Below, one piece after another: positions 28,528 through 40,070 of a stretch of 64,000 nt of DNA. Below the pieces are notes generated by a model. That model was not told where the DNA came from. It saw only the letters and a program-made list of their open reading frames with translations, and did no database searches. This stretch comes from Euonymus europaeus (Eukaryota > Streptophyta > Magnoliopsida > Celastrales > Celastraceae), in NCBI GenBank assembly GCA_963580455.1, contig OY756968.1, positions 8,283,544-8,347,543 on the forward strand, given 5' to 3'. Positions within the stretch are counted from its first letter, which is position 1, and every line of letters begins with the position of its first letter. Position numbers and translations under genes: made by a program.

Positions 28528-30699
28528 CTACTGTAAAGCAAGTACCTCCAGCAAGGAAGCAACAAATCCCATTTGGGTTTCTTCATCGATGGTCATGAAG
28601 AGAGGTACATGTACAAAAAGTGATTCGGTTCCATTCTGCTCTGCGAAGCGAAGGGAATGGTAGTAAACATAATTGCATACAAAACGGCCAGCATCATCAG
28701 AGGTCATCACCGCATAACCCTGCTTTGCCAAGGCCTTAGTGACATCCACAACAGGAAGAGAAGTCTGTATGAAGTAAGAAAAAGCGAATTTTTGTCAAGG
28801 CAATGAATCAGAGGAAGATAAGCAAATAGTAACATCATGACTATATAAGAGCATGCAAAGTGTGCCATTTCCCATATGACCAGTGGATCTTTGAATTCCA
28901 AAATTTAGTGTTTGGTTCGTTTTGAGATTGATGAATTAATCAAAACTAAGATGAAAAGGGTTTTTATCAAAAGCCTTCGTGAACAAAAATATAACTTGAA
29001 ACTCTGTCAAAAAACAATAGGGAACGCAGGAAATAAAAACTTGGGATGCTCATCATTGATAGCACTGAAAAATGCTCTCAACCTGCCAGAACCAAAAGCA
29101 TGCAAGTAGCACCTCTACCTCTAGCAGTAAAATAACATTCCTCCGAATTCCTTTTCAAAAATATTTAGAATCTTGACACTGAGCAACTATTAGCAAGTGC
29201 TTTTCATAATAACAGACCATATATGCCACAATTACCACATAGGAATTCAAAAAGATTTCTAGATCACAATAACACCATGAAAAGGAGGTGAACTTCCACA
29301 GAGATTCAATTTCATTTTCAGCAACAGGATAGTATATTCCACTAAAACATAAAACCAAAGAAGATTATGATACAACAATATGAGACCCATTTTACCTTTC
29401 TTATCCGTGAAATTCCACCATCTGCAGGAATAATTGGTACTTTCTGAAAAATATAATATAGCCACAATAAAACTCCAACAATTATGGGAGATGAATATGA
29501 TGAAAATTAACATGCATCACAGAAAAGACTTTTGGAATCTATCAAAACCTGAGGTTTCCATCCCATCTGATCAGGACAACGGAAAGTAGCTTCATTAACA
29601 GCTTGATGCTCAATTGCAAATCTTGTTGCTCCACTATTAACTCCAAAATGCACCTGAAGAGAAATTCCTCAGAGGGAGAAGAAAATATGATGCATAAAGA
29701 AAAACTATGCTAAGAGTTTAGCAAATCTTGTTGTTCCCCTAATGACTCCAATGTGGACCAACATGATGTTTATGGGACAGCATTGGCTTAACCTTTTCAT
29801 TAAATTAAACTACTATCTGAAATTGCAGTAGGATCTTGATTGAACAGTTTAACTTCATCCATTATCTAGAGTTGAAGACAGAAAACTATCAATGCAAAGG
29901 TTTTATGAACTCCTGTGAAACCATAGTGGTAAATGTCAAAAGATAAAATCTGTGAACCCATTTATTTACACAGACTAAAAGCCAAAACTAAAAGGAAAAA
30001 TAAAGTGCCCAAGTTTGAAATGCGAAAGATTACAATGTAAAGTCGCCAAGTTTGAAGTGCAATACACTTCACAACAATGCATAATGCCAGAACATTCAAT
30101 ACGTTTAGATATCTTCTCTGTATGTTTGTGTGCATGCAGTAAATAATAGCAACAATTCAGTCTACTTCACATAGAGCATATAAAAAGGTATCCAATATCG
30201 AGAATTTCAATGCTGAAAAAGCAGGAGTTTTGAAATGCCATTTCTAGAATACACTTCCTCAGCATTCCCCACCTAATTTGGAATTGGAACATGGAAGTTC
30301 AATAAAAACATGGCGAAACTAATGGCAAGCTTAATTCTTTAATTTCAAAGACAAAGCAATGGAAAAGGTAAATTGAACTCAACAACATTACGAATCACAC
30401 AGAAATAAAAGACAGACACATGAGTAACTAACCCAAATAATTCTTCCAGATTTTGACGATTCTGATTCTTTCGAACTTATAGCAGATTCCAATGTCTGAT
30501 ATAAGGGAACAAGGGCTCCCTCGCCAGCAGTTTCAAGGATGCTGCAACTCCCAAGAATCAGACCTTTTGGCAAACCCTTCTTATTCATGTATTCTTTAAG
30601 GTTGCGGACAATGATTTCAGTTGGATTCTCTGAAACTCCATGAAACTTCTTAAACCCTGTCACATGGATTGTTATCGCCGGAGGACCTTCGGACCCCAT
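28528..30699 (-). CDS. Pyroglutamyl-peptidase I (peptidase family C15)
   Basis: Four coding exons on the minus strand join in frame: 30433-30699, 29549-29653, 29396-29443 and 28528-28764, giving 218 aa, the usual length for plant pyrrolidone-carboxylate peptidases. The enzyme removes N-terminal pyroglutamate from peptides in the cytosol. The N-terminus reads ITIHVTGFKKFHGVSENPTE, matching the family pattern of GF..F....NP. By alignment to the bacterial triad, the catalytic residues are Glu104 (in FAIEHQAVNE), Cys170 (in DDAGRFVCNYVYY) and His192 (in LFVHVPLF). All three are present. The start is the first ATG after the leader acceptor. A leader exon near 31555-31610, with a GA repeat, is joined across an intron with donor ACAG/GTAAGA. 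No lesions were seen. Confidence 0.95.
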
Positions 30700-31840
30700 G
30701 ACTAGAATCTTATCGAGATTAAAGCCCCAACAGTTATGGCATCAAATTTTGGAAAGAAAAAAAAAATTCAACACCTGCATACTCATAAGAAGTTTCATCA
30801 GTCATATAAGCCTCAGCAAATTGAGACTCGCTATGTTTAGAAACAAAACCATATCAAGAATCTGGAGCATCTAACTCAAAAGGTCTGTGTGGTTCTTCCA
30901 CAATTCCGAGTAATGATTAACTTATTATTCAAAATTATACCAAAAGTTACGATACTCTCCAGGATTAATATAAACTATCAAGTAGTAAATGATGGTTATA
31001 CTTATACCACAACAAAACAACAATCGACCACCTATACAACAACAAAGCATCTGAAAAGCCCGTCTTTTTCTCAATACTAACTTCGACATAATGTAAGAAC
31101 ACTATAAGAAAGGGAATTTCAAAATTTCTTTCTCTTTGGAACAATAATTATAAGTAACTGGACTTGAAAAATCCAATGAGTGCAGAAATGAAAACAAGCA
31201 GGAAACAGAGAAAACAATCAGAATTAAAATCATCAAACATAAACAACAGCCACTTCAGGAGGCCATGCATAAATCGAACAATCCGATCCCGTACCCCATC
31301 TGATGACAGACTAAAGTCCTTTTAAACGTCCCCGATTAATAACAGAATTAGAGTCAAACCACCAAAACCCAGAACATGTAATCGATCAAACAGCCAGATA
31401 ATCGCAAGTATCCAACAACCAGAAAGGAAAATCCCAGAAAATCTACCTCAGATAAGCAAAGTCTTCAAAATTCCGATAAATTTGATTTAAAATTAACGTA
31501 GAGGATTAAAAAGAGGAAAAGAAAACACCAATTAGACGGTCCTTTTTTCTTACCTGTAATCTCCAAGAGAGAGAGAGAGAGACGACTCAGCCACCAGTCT
31601 TATCTGTCCAGCAAGTAGTTCACGAGTGCTGTCCAACACCTCAGTGCAACCCTTTACGTGTTTAATGATTGAACCCTCCGCAGCTAAAACTGATTTAGCT
31701 GTAAATACTAAACCCACTCCGATTTTCATTTTATATTAGTTCTACTCTTTTCTCTTTTTTTACTCATTTCATTGTCTTTTTATATTTTTTTTAACAAAAA
31801 GAATGAGAAGAGAATATGTATAGAAATGAGAAAAATTTGA
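30700..31840 (-). other. Peptidase 5' leader intron, leader exon and promoter region
   Basis: A donor on the minus strand at 31554 (GGAGATTACAG/GTAAGA) marks a leader exon of roughly 31555-31610 containing a (GA)n tract. The span 30700-31554 is the leader intron plus the few bases before the ATG. Right of about 31610 is presumed promoter. Coding potential is not seen. Confidence 0.55.
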
Positions 31841-32349
31841 AGTGGTTTGGTATGTAAAATAGTTTGAGTGAGAGTGACACTACAAATTTTGATTTTCACG
31901 TTTTGTATGTATAAAAACTGAAATGAGAATGAGAATGAAATATGTGTTTCGTTTATTATGAATTTTATAATTATGTATAATCAACAAATTTTATTTTATC
32001 ATTTATAATTAATAAATTAAATTACATATATCAACAAATTAAAACATATATCAAACTAAAACCTATTAATTAGTTAATTAAATTAAAATGTAACATATCA
32101 ATTAAATTAACATATATTAATTTATAACATATTAATTAATGAGGGGTAATAGATTCTTTTAAAGTTGAATTCGATGTGGAATTAGTTATTCTTACAAAAT
32201 TTGTATAGAATTAAAAAAAGAAAAAAGAAAGAAAGAATATAGTGAGAATGGAATGAATCACCCCAAAAATTAACAAATCAAACATGATAATAAAATGACG
32301 TATTATTTTTTCACCTCTATTCCGCCTATTCTGCATCCCAAACATCACC
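31841..32349 (-). mobile_element. MITE family A, copy 2
   Basis: Reverse-orientation relative of 19920-20445. Its right end 'aaacatcacc' followed by TAA is the inverted counterpart of that element's left end. The interior shares 'ataattatgtataatcaaca' and 'acatatatcaaac'. The left end is degenerate ('gtggtttggtatgt') and its exact base is uncertain. Non-coding. Confidence 0.7.
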
Positions 32350-32588
32350 TAATATAAAAAAGAAAACACAGTGTTGACACTTCACATTCATTAAAGTATT
32401 ATTCATCATTACATATCTGATTTCTATATAGACTAATGAGTCACGGTGGGCCTTGCAATAAGCCAATAATACGTGTATAGACGTTAATTGGGTGTGTTTG
32501 TTAATCGTGTGGACCTTTTTGTTTTACAATGTTAATCATGGCGGAGATACGTTGTATGAAACGATAAGCTCTGAAACAGTATTTAAAA

Positions 32589-33312
32589 GTGTTGTTTGGT
32601 AAACAATTTTGATTAACATATAATTTAGTATTTAATATATATATTACATATAAAAAGTTACCTAATCAAACCCCCAATAATAATTTTATCATATATATTA
32701 TCATTTTCAAATGCTATATAAAAAATTATTTTCAACAACATTTACTTTCTATTAAAAATAAAAAGTATAAATTTTCTCTTATATTTCAGTCAAATGACCA
32801 AAATACCATTCATTTTAACAATCTATTGTTTATTTTATTTAATAATATATTCATTTATATTTAATAATAAATTTTTATTTATTTTTATTTAGTAATATAT
32901 TCATCATATTTAATAACTTCTTTATTTATACTTAAGAATCTATTATTTATTATTATTTAATAATCTATTCATTTATATTTAGTTTATTATTATATTTAAT
33001 TTATTATTATAATACAAATAAAATATTTAATAATCATAATATTATTAAATATAATAATAAATAATATAAATGAATATATTATTAAAATATAAATAATTAA
33101 TATATTATTAAAAAATTTAAATATATTTTTTTTTGAAATTATTTTTTAATTCGTGCTAATACCCCTATATGTAATTAGACACAACATTTGAAACAATATA
33201 TATGTTTTCTCTCCAATAATAAACCAAACAACACAACATTTGAAACAGCAGATATGTTACCAACATATAAGCCAAATTATATGCTAATTGCAAAATTATT
33301 TACCAAACGTTA
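32589..33312 (+). mobile_element. MITE family B, copy 2
   Basis: Begins 'gtgttgtttggtaaacaatt' and ends 'aattatttaccaaacgttac', the inverted end pair seen at 23007-23821. The interior is extremely AT-rich and non-coding. It shares subterminal 'catataatttagta' with copy 1. The ends have diverged and no clear target duplication remains. Confidence 0.7.
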
Positions 33313-34000
33313 CCAAAGTCATTTGTCGTTTTATTGGTTTTCATTTATCCAATAATTTGTCCATTTTTATATTCCATGCATTTTTTTGGGTTCTTGCCAT
33401 ATTGTTTACTAACATTTGCTCCGTCCGACCACAAATTGTAAAGTATCCCACATCGAAAGATGTGGAATACAAAATTTCTTTTATAAGGGTTAAAATGCAC
33501 TCTTAACACTAACAAGGTCTTTTATCTTGTGTAATGAGTTGGGTCTAGCCCCTTGCTACACTTGAGGGGGAACAAAGTCATGCGGGCCCATTGTATCTAT
33601 GTGAACCGTACAATCCATATATGAGCTCATTGTATCCAGTGAATCATTATTAGTGTATGAGAGTGTAAAAATTATAACACAAATTGTCAAGTTTCAAATA
33701 AAACCGCCGTTCTGCGCGTGTCTTTTCATTTTTAGAATCACCCCCATCAATATTCAATTTTATGGCCACATTTTAATCAATCTCTCAAGCAAAGGTTATG
33801 AACGGATGAAAGAGACGATTTCCACGAGGAAAAATGATGAACAAGTTCACTTGCAGAATATGCATTCGTACGGAGCAGCTGCACAGAAAATAAAAAACTA
33901 TGTACATGCACCCAAAAACTAGGCAACCAATAAAATAATTAATAAAATATAAAAGACAATAAAATATACAAAGGACCACTCCTAATGTTAAGCCATTGTT
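33313..34000. other. Unassigned repeat-like DNA
   Basis: Holds 'tatcccacatcgaaagatgtgg', a short palindrome-centred motif common at plant LTR starts, near 33443, but no second LTR or coding region supports an element call. Confidence 0.3.
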
Positions 34001-36619
34001 TTAGTGTCACATCTTAACACTCCCACAAGATGAACGGTAAGTGATGATGTCAAAAATCATGCATCTGAGTTGAACTATAATCAGTTCAGTCAGACCTATT
34101 TCTGAGCTAAGATAGCTTGCCCCGAGGTGTTCTCGGGGGGACCGCTCAGACGCTCAAATCAGTATGATAGTTTACAGTTGGAAGGGATAGACCTTTGGGA
34201 GCTCTCTCAACTCAAACAATAATAGTGCAAAATATGACTACAATTTTACCTGGTGCTTGAGGTTCCTTTTATAGGAGGTAGAGAGTCCTAATTATATTTG
34301 GAGTATGATTCTCTCTTCCTTATCCCTAAGTGTGTTTATCGGAGGTTCAGTCTTGTTGGGACTTTACTTATACTAGGAGTTCGAATCTTGAGAGTTGAGA
34401 CTCTTATTGAATGATGGACATTGATTAAGACCGAGCCATCTTGGTGAAGGCTGACCAAGGTGTCCATTGTAAGGTCTTCCAAGATGACCATTGTAAGCTC
34501 AACTGATGATCAAGCTATCCTAGGTTTGGATGACTGAGGTGTGCCTTTGGATAGTAGCCAAATAACCGCCTTATTGTTTATTAAGGTGGGCCATATATGT
34601 AACGCCCCAAACCGGAAGCGCTACCGATGACATCACTAGTCTCATAAAGACTTCCTCTCACGTCAACCTAACACGGATTCTAACGAAAATCCGGCAGCAT
34701 CTCCCCGTAAATCGGAGAATGCCAACCTGAGTAACAATCAACACCAATATATGTATACATATATCATAAATGAATCTCAATCCACAACCTAACAGGGCCT
34801 CAGGCCAGCTAACCACATTCACACTCTAGGCAGGGCCTCAGGCCACCTATTCACATGCAAGATACGTAAAGAAGTCATTCATCACATAACCAGTATACAG
34901 TTCAACATCCGGAACATAGTTCCATAATCCCGGTACGAGAGTCCCGATTTAACGGCGCAGCTCTCGACCGTCCATCATCCTCCTCATAAGGTAAAAGAAA
35001 GATAATACTTAATCCTTTAAACCAATCTAAGTACTAAATGTACTAGATAAACAAGAGTGTTCACATTATCAAGAACCTAAGCTCCAAGGTGGCGTTCCCA
35101 TGTCACGTCTCCACCTACTGATCCGTCGGCTGGACATTCGTACCAGACTCACCTGAAGATCATAGAAGAAAAGTAGGGTGAGCAGAAGGCTCAGTAGGGA
35201 AATAAAGATTTAACGAGATAATTTGGCTGAATTGGAAAACATGGCATAATGCAGCAACATAGCATCTATTATGAGCACATTAATAATAAAGAACTTCATC
35301 ACCATATGGTCCATCTTGGCATTTTTCAACGGATGTCCGGTATAACATCGGAAACCTTGACACTGCCCCCAGACCACATAGGGTCACCTCATGAGACATC
35401 CGACACGGTTATATGACCAAACTCTTAATTAGATCTCCAGCCATAAGACGTTGGTCTCGTCCCGCCCTCCGATTCCCACATCCACACGTAACTCTTATAG
35501 GAACTACGAGCCCGTGCCCGCAGCTCCTAATGCATCTAATGAGCATGTCCAATATGCAAGAATAAACATATATATAAAAATCCTTTATACATAACTACGT
35601 GATGCATGTTTGAGAATAAATTATGCTTGATAGATGATCAAACATGTAATCGGTTATGCAATAAATTCAATAATAACATTCATGACTCGTTCTTCCTAGG
35701 AAGCAATCTAGGCAAGAACTCAAATCAAAGACCAATGAAGGATTACCAACCGCTCTTTAGAATGAAAAGAGAAATCTCTAAGGAATGATTTAAAAGGGTA
35801 AGAATCCCTACCTCGTTATCCAAGCAAAAAAATAGAAAACGCTACTACCAATTTCCGATTTAGGATTCCGACTTTCCCAAACCTGATAAAGAAGCAAAGT
35901 CGAACCCCATATAATGTCAAAACATAACCAACCTCATATATATATATGAAATAAATTCAATAAACATTGAAATCGAACATTTCTCTCAACTAGGCCATAT
36001 TAGCCTAAAATGTGCAATCGCACTCCTTTATACCTACCCATTCCAAATTAACAATTTCAAGTCTCCTAATATATATTATTAAACCCCCATATGAAATTCC
36101 AAGTTCAAATTCTTACTCGAACCCCTAAACCCCAAATTTCCCTCTTAGGGTTACACTAGGACCTTATCGATTCCTTCACGGAATCGTCTCAAATTTTGAG
36201 GGTAGGTTACCCACTCTTAAGTTACCAACATATCCGAAATTTAGCCTAAAATTCCATTCCAATCAACGGAATCGAAGCAATTCGTCCTTTAGGCATCCAT
36301 TTTTCAAATATGCATGAAATCCCTTCAACTTCCATTTTTAACCCAAAAATTTACTCTACTTTATACTCCTATCACATTTCTAGTATGAATGACACAAAAT
36401 ATATGACAAAAACATGGAAAATTCGAAATCAAGCCTTACCTCCTTCAAGAGCAAAACAATCTCCAAAGCTTCTATACCCAACATACATTCCAAACAGTCT
36501 CCAAAATCTTTATCCCTCACCTCTCCCTTTCTCCTTCTCCTTCTCCCAGCTTTTTCTTTCTCTGGCTCGTTCGGCTTCTCTGTCTCATAAGAAGCGTCTG
36601 CTTCTTTTAATTTCTTTAT

Positions 36620-36655
36620 GTGGAATGTTGCTGGCCCACGCCAGCAACATTCCAC
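36620..36655. repeat. Perfect 15-bp stem-loop
   Basis: Arms 36620-36634 (gtggaatgttgctgg) and 36641-36655 are perfect reverse complements around a 6-base loop. First of three adjacent hairpins in the solo LTR. Confidence 0.95.
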
Positions 36656-36682
36656 TAATTCTTTTTTCTTTTTAAATTTTAA

Positions 36683-36704
36683 TGAATGGCGATTAGGCCA
36701 TTCA
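36683..36704. repeat. Perfect 8-bp stem-loop
   Basis: Arms tgaatggc (36683-36690) and gccattca (36697-36704), 6-base loop. Second hairpin in the series. Confidence 0.9.
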
Positions 36705-36708
36705 CATG

Positions 36709-36746
36709 CCACTTTCGGTGGTCAAGTGGTTGACCATCGAAAGTGG
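36709..36746. repeat. 17-bp stem-loop with one mismatch
   Basis: Arms 36709-36725 (ccactttcggtggtcaa) and 36730-36746 are reverse complements with a single mismatch (which would form a G-U pair on one RNA strand), around a 4-base loop. Third hairpin in the series. Confidence 0.95.
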
Positions 36747-36780
36747 TCCAAAAGTTTTTTTAAAATTTATTTTTATATTC

Positions 36781-36817
<37 letters not shown>

Positions 36818-37072
36818 TTAAGTAATCATATATCTTTTTTTTTATTATTATTTTTGACATTTTCGGATCAGGATATTACAATATATGCCAAACTGGCATC
36901 CTTAGTGACACATATCCATTTTGAATTCGTAGGGTTATTTTGGTACTATCAATAAGCATCAAAGATGTTCATCTTCAGTATGAAGATTTCGTCTTCGGTG
37001 ATCCCTCCGTTCATAATCTCCAGCCATTTGCTTCGACCATCAAAGCAATGTCATGTGAATTCTATTCTAGAA

Positions 37073-37380
37073 TAGGGTTGCACATGAGTCGAGTCGGTTG
37101 ATTATCGAATAATAATTCAATGGACCTGACAACGGAAGTACATCAAAATTGACAACCAATATCGGCCAGATTATTTTGGGTAGGTTGTCAACCGATCCTT
37201 GTCGGGTCGATAATATCAGCCAATAAATTTTTAAAAAAATATGAAAAATAAATAAAAATAAGTAAATAACACTCAAAATCAAATAGTCAATATTGAAAAA
37301 TCAAATAAAAGTTTACAAATTTTTCCAAATAAAAAGTAACAAAAATATTGAAATAAAAGTTTTTTGATAAAAAGGCTTAG
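37073..37380. mobile_element. hAT terminal remnant
   Basis: Begins 'tagggttgcacatgagtcga', the TAGGG..GCACAT end form of plant hAT elements, followed by repeated 'gggtcgata/gtcaaccgat' subterminal motifs. No matching second end was found. Confidence 0.45.
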
Positions 37381-37634
37381 CCTAGAGATTTTATAAATAA
37401 ACCCTCACCAATGACGGAGGAACACCAACATACAAAAATGAGTCTTCAAGGAGAAGACAAGACACTAAGACATGAAAGGAACAAGGAAAGAAAGAGAAGA
37501 AAACACAAAAAGAAAGAGAAATCCACTCTTCATAAAATCCTCTGCAAAGCTTGACAATTACCACCTACACTACATATCATTATTCACCACCAGCAGGTAA
37601 CCATGAATGTTCACTCCACCCTTTTCAAGTCAAG

Positions 37635-38867
37635 TTATAGCCATATTACTAAATCATTCGCACATTTGACTCCCTCCTTTGCTAACAAATCCGCAATGTC
37701 ATTCTTCTCACGTGGTATTAGTTCAAAAGTGCTATTTGGAATCTGTAGTTTAGCCTTGTCAATTGCATTAGGTACTTGATTGTGCTGCCTAAGCGCAGTA
37801 CTATTCTGGGATGCCCATATGTAAGCATTCTTGGAGTTAGTTTCCAGGATAAGTTCAAAGTCCAATGTAAGTGATAGGTCTAAGGCCTTTCTAACTACCT
37901 TGAATTCTGCCTCATTAGACTCGCATATACCCACAAAACATGAGAATAGACATAAGATATTTCCATCTTCATCTCGCAATACTCCTCCAATTTCAGCTCT
38001 TCCCGATTTGCCTATTGAGGAACCATCGACATTCCATTTTAGCTTTGTCATATCTAGGGTGCCCAAGCAATATTTAGAGGTCACTTTGTTGATGCCATAT
38101 TGCTCCAATTTCGCAGGCTGCTTGAACAATACATAATCTGAGAACTTGTATATGGAAATTGAGGACATTTATGGAAGATCCACAAATGTAATCTAACAAA
38201 AATTAGTTGCACAACAGCAGCCCAGTCAGTTATTTTTCCTCTGAAGATCACCTCATTGCGCTCCTTCCATATTGTCCAAGTTTCAACCAAAAAAGCATGG
38301 TCCACCATTGACGCTGCATGGATCCAAGAACTCCCAAATTAATCCATTGCTCAAAAAAACACTGTTATATCATTTGGTTGGCACCAGGACATCCCACCAC
38401 TGTGTGAGATCATACCAAATTTGACTAAGACCTTGACATAGGCAAAGTAGATGATTAATTGTCTCTGGTTCAACATGACAAAAGGGACATATGTTAAGAC
38501 CCGCTGGAATTATTTCCCTATGAGCCAACATGTCTCTTGTGGGCAATCTCTGATGTAGCATGATCCATCCGAAAACTTCAACCATGGGAGGAGTCCAGCC
38601 TTTCCATAGTTTATTTAATAGTTCCACATGGATCGAAGGTGCAATTACTTGTGTAGTACCATGATTGAGCAGCCTATCATAGGCTGAGGAGATTGAGAAC
38701 TGCCCATTTGAACAAAAAATCCATGTCCATCTATCCAGTCTGCTTGGAGATAAAAAGAACACGGTCAGTAGCTGTCTCAATTGTTGGATAGAGTCTTCTT
38801 CCCAACTAAACAACGTCCTTCGCCAACTGAAAGACCACACCCACTGGAAATTAATCCATTCGCCCAT
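37635..38867 (-). pseudogene. LINE (L1-type) ORF2 C-terminal remnant: zf-RVT and RNase H
   Basis: On the minus strand, 38370-38867 encodes the zinc-binding RVT-associated domain (WKGWTPPMVEVFGWIMLHQR, then CPFCHVEPETINHLLCLC). A short broken linker (38081-38308, FLVETWTIWKERNEVIFRG) follows. Then 37635-38168 encodes an RNase H-like domain (KWNVDGSSIGKSGRAEIGGV, ESNEAEFKVVRKALDLSL, ETNSKNAYIW, REKNDIADLLAKEG). The reverse transcriptase and endonuclease parts upstream are missing, cut off close to 38870. Stops and frameshifts between blocks make it a fossil. Confidence 0.85.
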
Positions 38868-39055
38868 GTTGAAATAAAAGTTGTCGTTTACAAATCAAAG
38901 TTTTGGCATTGTGCATGCCAAGCTGCCAACAGATGCAATGTAGAAAATCAACATGTAAGTAAGATTGGGCGCGGAAAGCAAAAATCCAAAAATAAAGTGT
39001 AGAATTGGAATCTAGAAATGCAAAAAAATACAGTGCAAAAATGCAGAATGTGGTC
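38868..39055. other. Short interval between LINE remnant and copia element
   Basis: Nothing recognisable. It is the left target side of the copia insertion and continues at 47034. Confidence 0.4.
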
Positions 39056-39060
39056 ATACC

Positions 39061-39369
39061 TATCAACAGAACAAGAATATGCAGAAAAAAGAAGAACAGA
39101 GAAATAAAGAAGATGGAAGAAGAAGAATTCAACTTGTATTTCTCTGATGGATTTTTTGTCATATTTTTACCACTACTCTTTATCCTTTTTTTTATATTAA
39201 CTATACACATAGCTAATCATGTCATTGTATAAAGTAAAAGTAACATATCATAATTATCTCTTATGATTTCTCCATAGGACCCATAACGGCTCCATGATTA
39301 ACGACTCCATGACAGCTCATGCCAACAATATCAATCCTTTACATAACTTCATGACAGCTCACACCAACA
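39061..39369 (-). repeat. 3' LTR of the copia element
   Basis: 309 bp. On the minus strand it begins TGTTGGTGTGAGC and ends TGTTGATA, an ending in TA rather than the canonical CA. Confidence 0.95.
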
Positions 39370-39383
39370 CCCTTCCTCAAGTT
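39370..39383 (-). other. Polypurine tract of the copia element
   Basis: On the minus strand the tract TTGAGGAAGGG abuts the TGTTGG start of the 3' LTR. It would prime second-strand synthesis. Confidence 0.85.
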
Positions 39384-40065
39384 GGGTCATATATGTCTTC
39401 CATGCCCAACTTGTCAAGTGAGGTGTAAAATACTTTACTAGAGACCGCCATTGTAAGTATGTCTGCTAGTTGATCTTCTGACTTAAGGAACGGAAATCGA
39501 ATGATATTGGCTTCAAGTTTCTCTTTGATAAAGTGTCTATCCACCTCAACATGCTTGGTGCGATCATGTTGAACCGGATTGTGGGCAATTTCTATCGTTG
39601 ATTTGTTATCACAGAATAAATTCATTGGTCACTGAATCGGATACCCCAACTCTACCATTAATCTCTTTAGCCAAAGTAGCTCACATAATCCTTTAGTCAT
39701 GCCCCCAAACTCAGCTTCAGCACTTGATAATGCAACTACATTTTGTTTTTTACTTCTCCAAGTAACCAAGTTTCCACCCACAAAGGTAAAGTACCCGGAT
39801 GTCGACCGTCTATCTGTAATACTCCCTGCCCAATCTGCATCGGTATAACCATCTATATTCAAATGATTATTTTTCTTGAACATAATTCCTTTCCCAGGCA
39901 CCAACTTCAAATATCGAAGGATTTGAAGAACTGCATGCATATGCTCTATGCTCGGATTTTGCATGAATTGGCTCACCAAGCTTACTGAGTATGCAATATT
40001 CGGACGTGTGTGGGATAGGTAAATTAACTTACCCACAAGACGTTGATATCTTCCTTTATCAGTAA
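39377..40065 (-). pseudogene. Copia RNase H
   Basis: Continues the same polyprotein beyond the nested LTR: LTDKGRYQRLVGKLIYLSHT, YTDADWAGSITDRRSTSGYF, LSSAEAEFGGMTKGLCELLW, then one in-frame stop at 39626-39628, then MNLFCDNKSTIEIAHNPVQH to the end just before the purine tract. Apart from that stop, the block looks well preserved. Confidence 0.92.
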
Positions 40066-40070
40066 GATTT

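Larger units (their letters stand above)
34598..36880. mobile_element. Solo LTR, Del/Tekay-like, with 5-bp target duplication
   Basis: Starts TGTAACGCCCC and ends GATATTACA, the terminal form of Del/Tekay chromovirus LTRs, and is flanked by ATATA on both sides (34593-34597 and 36881-36885). There is no polyprotein inside its 2283 bp, so a solo LTR left by recombination fits best. A long non-autonomous element with TG/CA ends is the alternative. The right third holds a C/T-rich tract, three stem-loops (36620-36746) and a (TA)n run near 36787-36813. Confidence 0.75.
34001..37060 (-). repeat. Gypsy-type LTR, minus strand, split by a solo LTR
   Basis: On the minus strand there is a TATA-like 'cctataaaaggaacctc' near 34270, with U3-like sequence to its right and R/U5-like sequence to its left ('gagcgtctgagcggtccccc'). 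The sequence left of 34597 appears to continue at 36886 ('gggccatata' joining 'tgccaaactggcatcc'). The LTR was therefore present before the 34598-36880 element entered it. Outer limits are estimates. Confidence 0.5.

Noticed and set aside
33440..33500. Possible TRIM/Cassandra-type LTR start (tatcccacatcg motif)
   Set aside because: No 5S rRNA-like sequence, no second LTR and no PBS were found nearby.
36310..36675. 121-codon open frame
   Set aside because: Sits in the C/T-rich part of the Del-type solo LTR, and its last part overlaps the first hairpin; there is no recognisable domain.
37831..38136. Plus-strand 101-codon frame
   Set aside because: Antisense shadow of the LINE RNase H domain, which is supported by family motifs on the minus strand.
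38851..39210. 119-codon minus-strand frame across the copia left boundary
   Set aside because: It crosses the LTR/target junction at 39061 and has no conserved motif, so it is a chance frame.
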